Shown here: piece after piece, positions 4,401 through 5,020 of the stretch
Numbering within the stretch: position 1 is the first letter of the stretch
How the letters are laid out: the number at the start of each line of letters is the position of its first letter
From: Verrucomicrobiales bacterium
Lineage (GTDB): Bacteria > Verrucomicrobiota > Verrucomicrobiia > Verrucomicrobiales > DEV007
Length of the DNA: 5,020 nucleotides
Direction of reading: 5' to 3'
Assembly (NCBI GenBank): GCA_002705125.1
Contig: PAHQ01000051.1
Location: forward strand, 46,592-51,611
The notes under the pieces: generated by a model
Seen by the model: only the letters and a program-made list of their open reading frames with translations
What the model was told of the DNA's origin: nothing
Database searches by the model: none
Position numbers and translations under genes: made by a program

Positions 4401-5020
4401 ATGACTACAAATCATAAAACTCTTTCTGCGGTAATTTTATTATTATTTTATTCCCTAACCACACTGCTTGCTGAGACTTATACGCAAGATTTTAACGGGT
4501 TTGATAATGGAACAGTTGATCTTGATGATGGCTCTGTAATTACTGGTGAAGCAGCAAGAATTCTAGATGGCCGTTTACAACTTACCAGAGACGGTGAAGC
4601 TCTAGGTTTTTCAAGCTTCTCGGTTCCCCCTTTAGAAGGTTCATCTGAAGGGTTCACGGTAACTTTTGACTATGAACTTAATGATGGCCAAGGAAGCAAT
4701 GATCCAGCAGATGGCTTCTCTTTTAATTATGGAAACGCTGAACTTGGAGAGCGTGGTCAAGCAGAGGAGGGAATGGTTGGTAGACCAGGTGTTACAGAAA
4801 ATATTTCTTTTGAAGTCGACACCTGGAGGAATGGGGATTCAGAACAAGGTGTTAACATATCAGGTATTAGCAATGGTGAGGACCAGGACCAACATGCCTT
4901 TAGTAATGGGATTATTCTAAATGATGGGCAAAGAGTAACAGGTACTATGGAAATGAGCTGGAATCCTGAAACCGGAGCATCATTTAAAACGACAGGGCTT
5001 GTCACAAACGCAGATTTCAA
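4401..5020 (+). CDS. Secreted L-type lectin-like protein, 5' part (3'-truncated by the window)
   Basis: An open frame from ATG 4401 runs past the right edge, giving 206 complete codons. It begins with a signal peptide: N-H-K, a hydrophobic core (V-I-L-L-L-F-Y-S-L), and a predicted cut after T-L-L-A (residue 24). The mature start, E-T-Y-T-Q-D-F, parallels that of gene 2. One lectin module follows: I-T-G-E-A-A...D-G-R-L-Q-L-T, N-D-P-A-D-G-F-S (Asp104), F-E-V-D-T-W-R-N-G-D (Glu138, Asp140, Asn144). The window ends before the closing S-A-R-V-G-G strand. Loops near the predicted sugar site differ from gene 2 (V-G-R-P-G-V; S-N-G-E-D-Q-D-Q-H). Whether linkers and further modules follow cannot be seen. 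It has its own promoter and is a likely paralog made by tandem duplication. Confidence 0.92.
   Translation, partial: MTTNHKTLSAVILLLFYSLTTLLAETYTQDFNGFDNGTVDLDDGSVITGEAARILDGRLQLTRDGEALGFSSFSVPPLEGSSEGFTVTFDYELNDGQGSNDPADGFSFNYGNAELGERGQAEEGMVGRPGVTENISFEVDTWRNGDSEQGVNISGISNGEDQDQHAFSNGIILNDGQRVTGTMEMSWNPETGASFKTTGLVTNADF

Overview
The window is a tandem array of three same-strand, paralogous genes for large secreted, calcium-binding lectin-like proteins. The first gene enters from the left edge already in frame (1-846). The second is complete (preferred start ATG at 1017, stop ending at 4250, 1077 residues). The third starts at 4401 and runs off the right edge. Nothing else in the window looks like a gene, and the reverse-strand open frames are shadows of these three.

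All three proteins use one module of about 220 residues that I recognise as an L-type (legume-lectin/concanavalin A-like) jelly roll. It shows, in order, a G-D-A...G-R-L-x-L-T strand pair, a P-A-D-G loop, the metal/sugar strand E-V-D-T-W-x-N, and a closing S-A-R-V-G-G-A-N...I-D-N strand. Gene 2 carries three copies (residues about 27-246, 394-613 and 768-985), separated by two linkers of five thrombospondin type 3-like D-x-D-x-D-G repeats. Genes 1 and 2 end in a nearly identical 92-residue C-terminal domain with an embedded 12-residue EF-hand loop. Genes 2 and 3 begin with clear signal peptides. No cysteine is visible in any of the three, and all are rich in Asp, Glu and Gly. I infer secreted or surface-displayed proteins that bind glycans with calcium; the ligand is unknown.

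Regulation: gene 2 ends at a strong intrinsic terminator (4281-4314), and gene 3 has its own good sigma70-type promoter (TTGAGG, 17 bp, TATAAT), so the genes look individually transcribed. The upstream regions of genes 2 and 3 share a 14-nt leader (ACTCCCACAAAACT) next to the start codon and no Shine-Dalgarno sequence. Each also has an inverted repeat centred 23 bp upstream of the start of its -10 box.

Organism: bacterial, fairly AT-rich. The C-terminal domain (I-T-W-x-S-S...R-x-Y...E-R-S-E-S-L...E-V-D-D-G...T-T-F) resembles C-terminal regions common in secreted proteins of Verrucomicrobiota and related PVC bacteria. I infer a probably aquatic or marine member of that group, with moderate confidence. 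The family-level reading comes from recalled motifs, not a database search.
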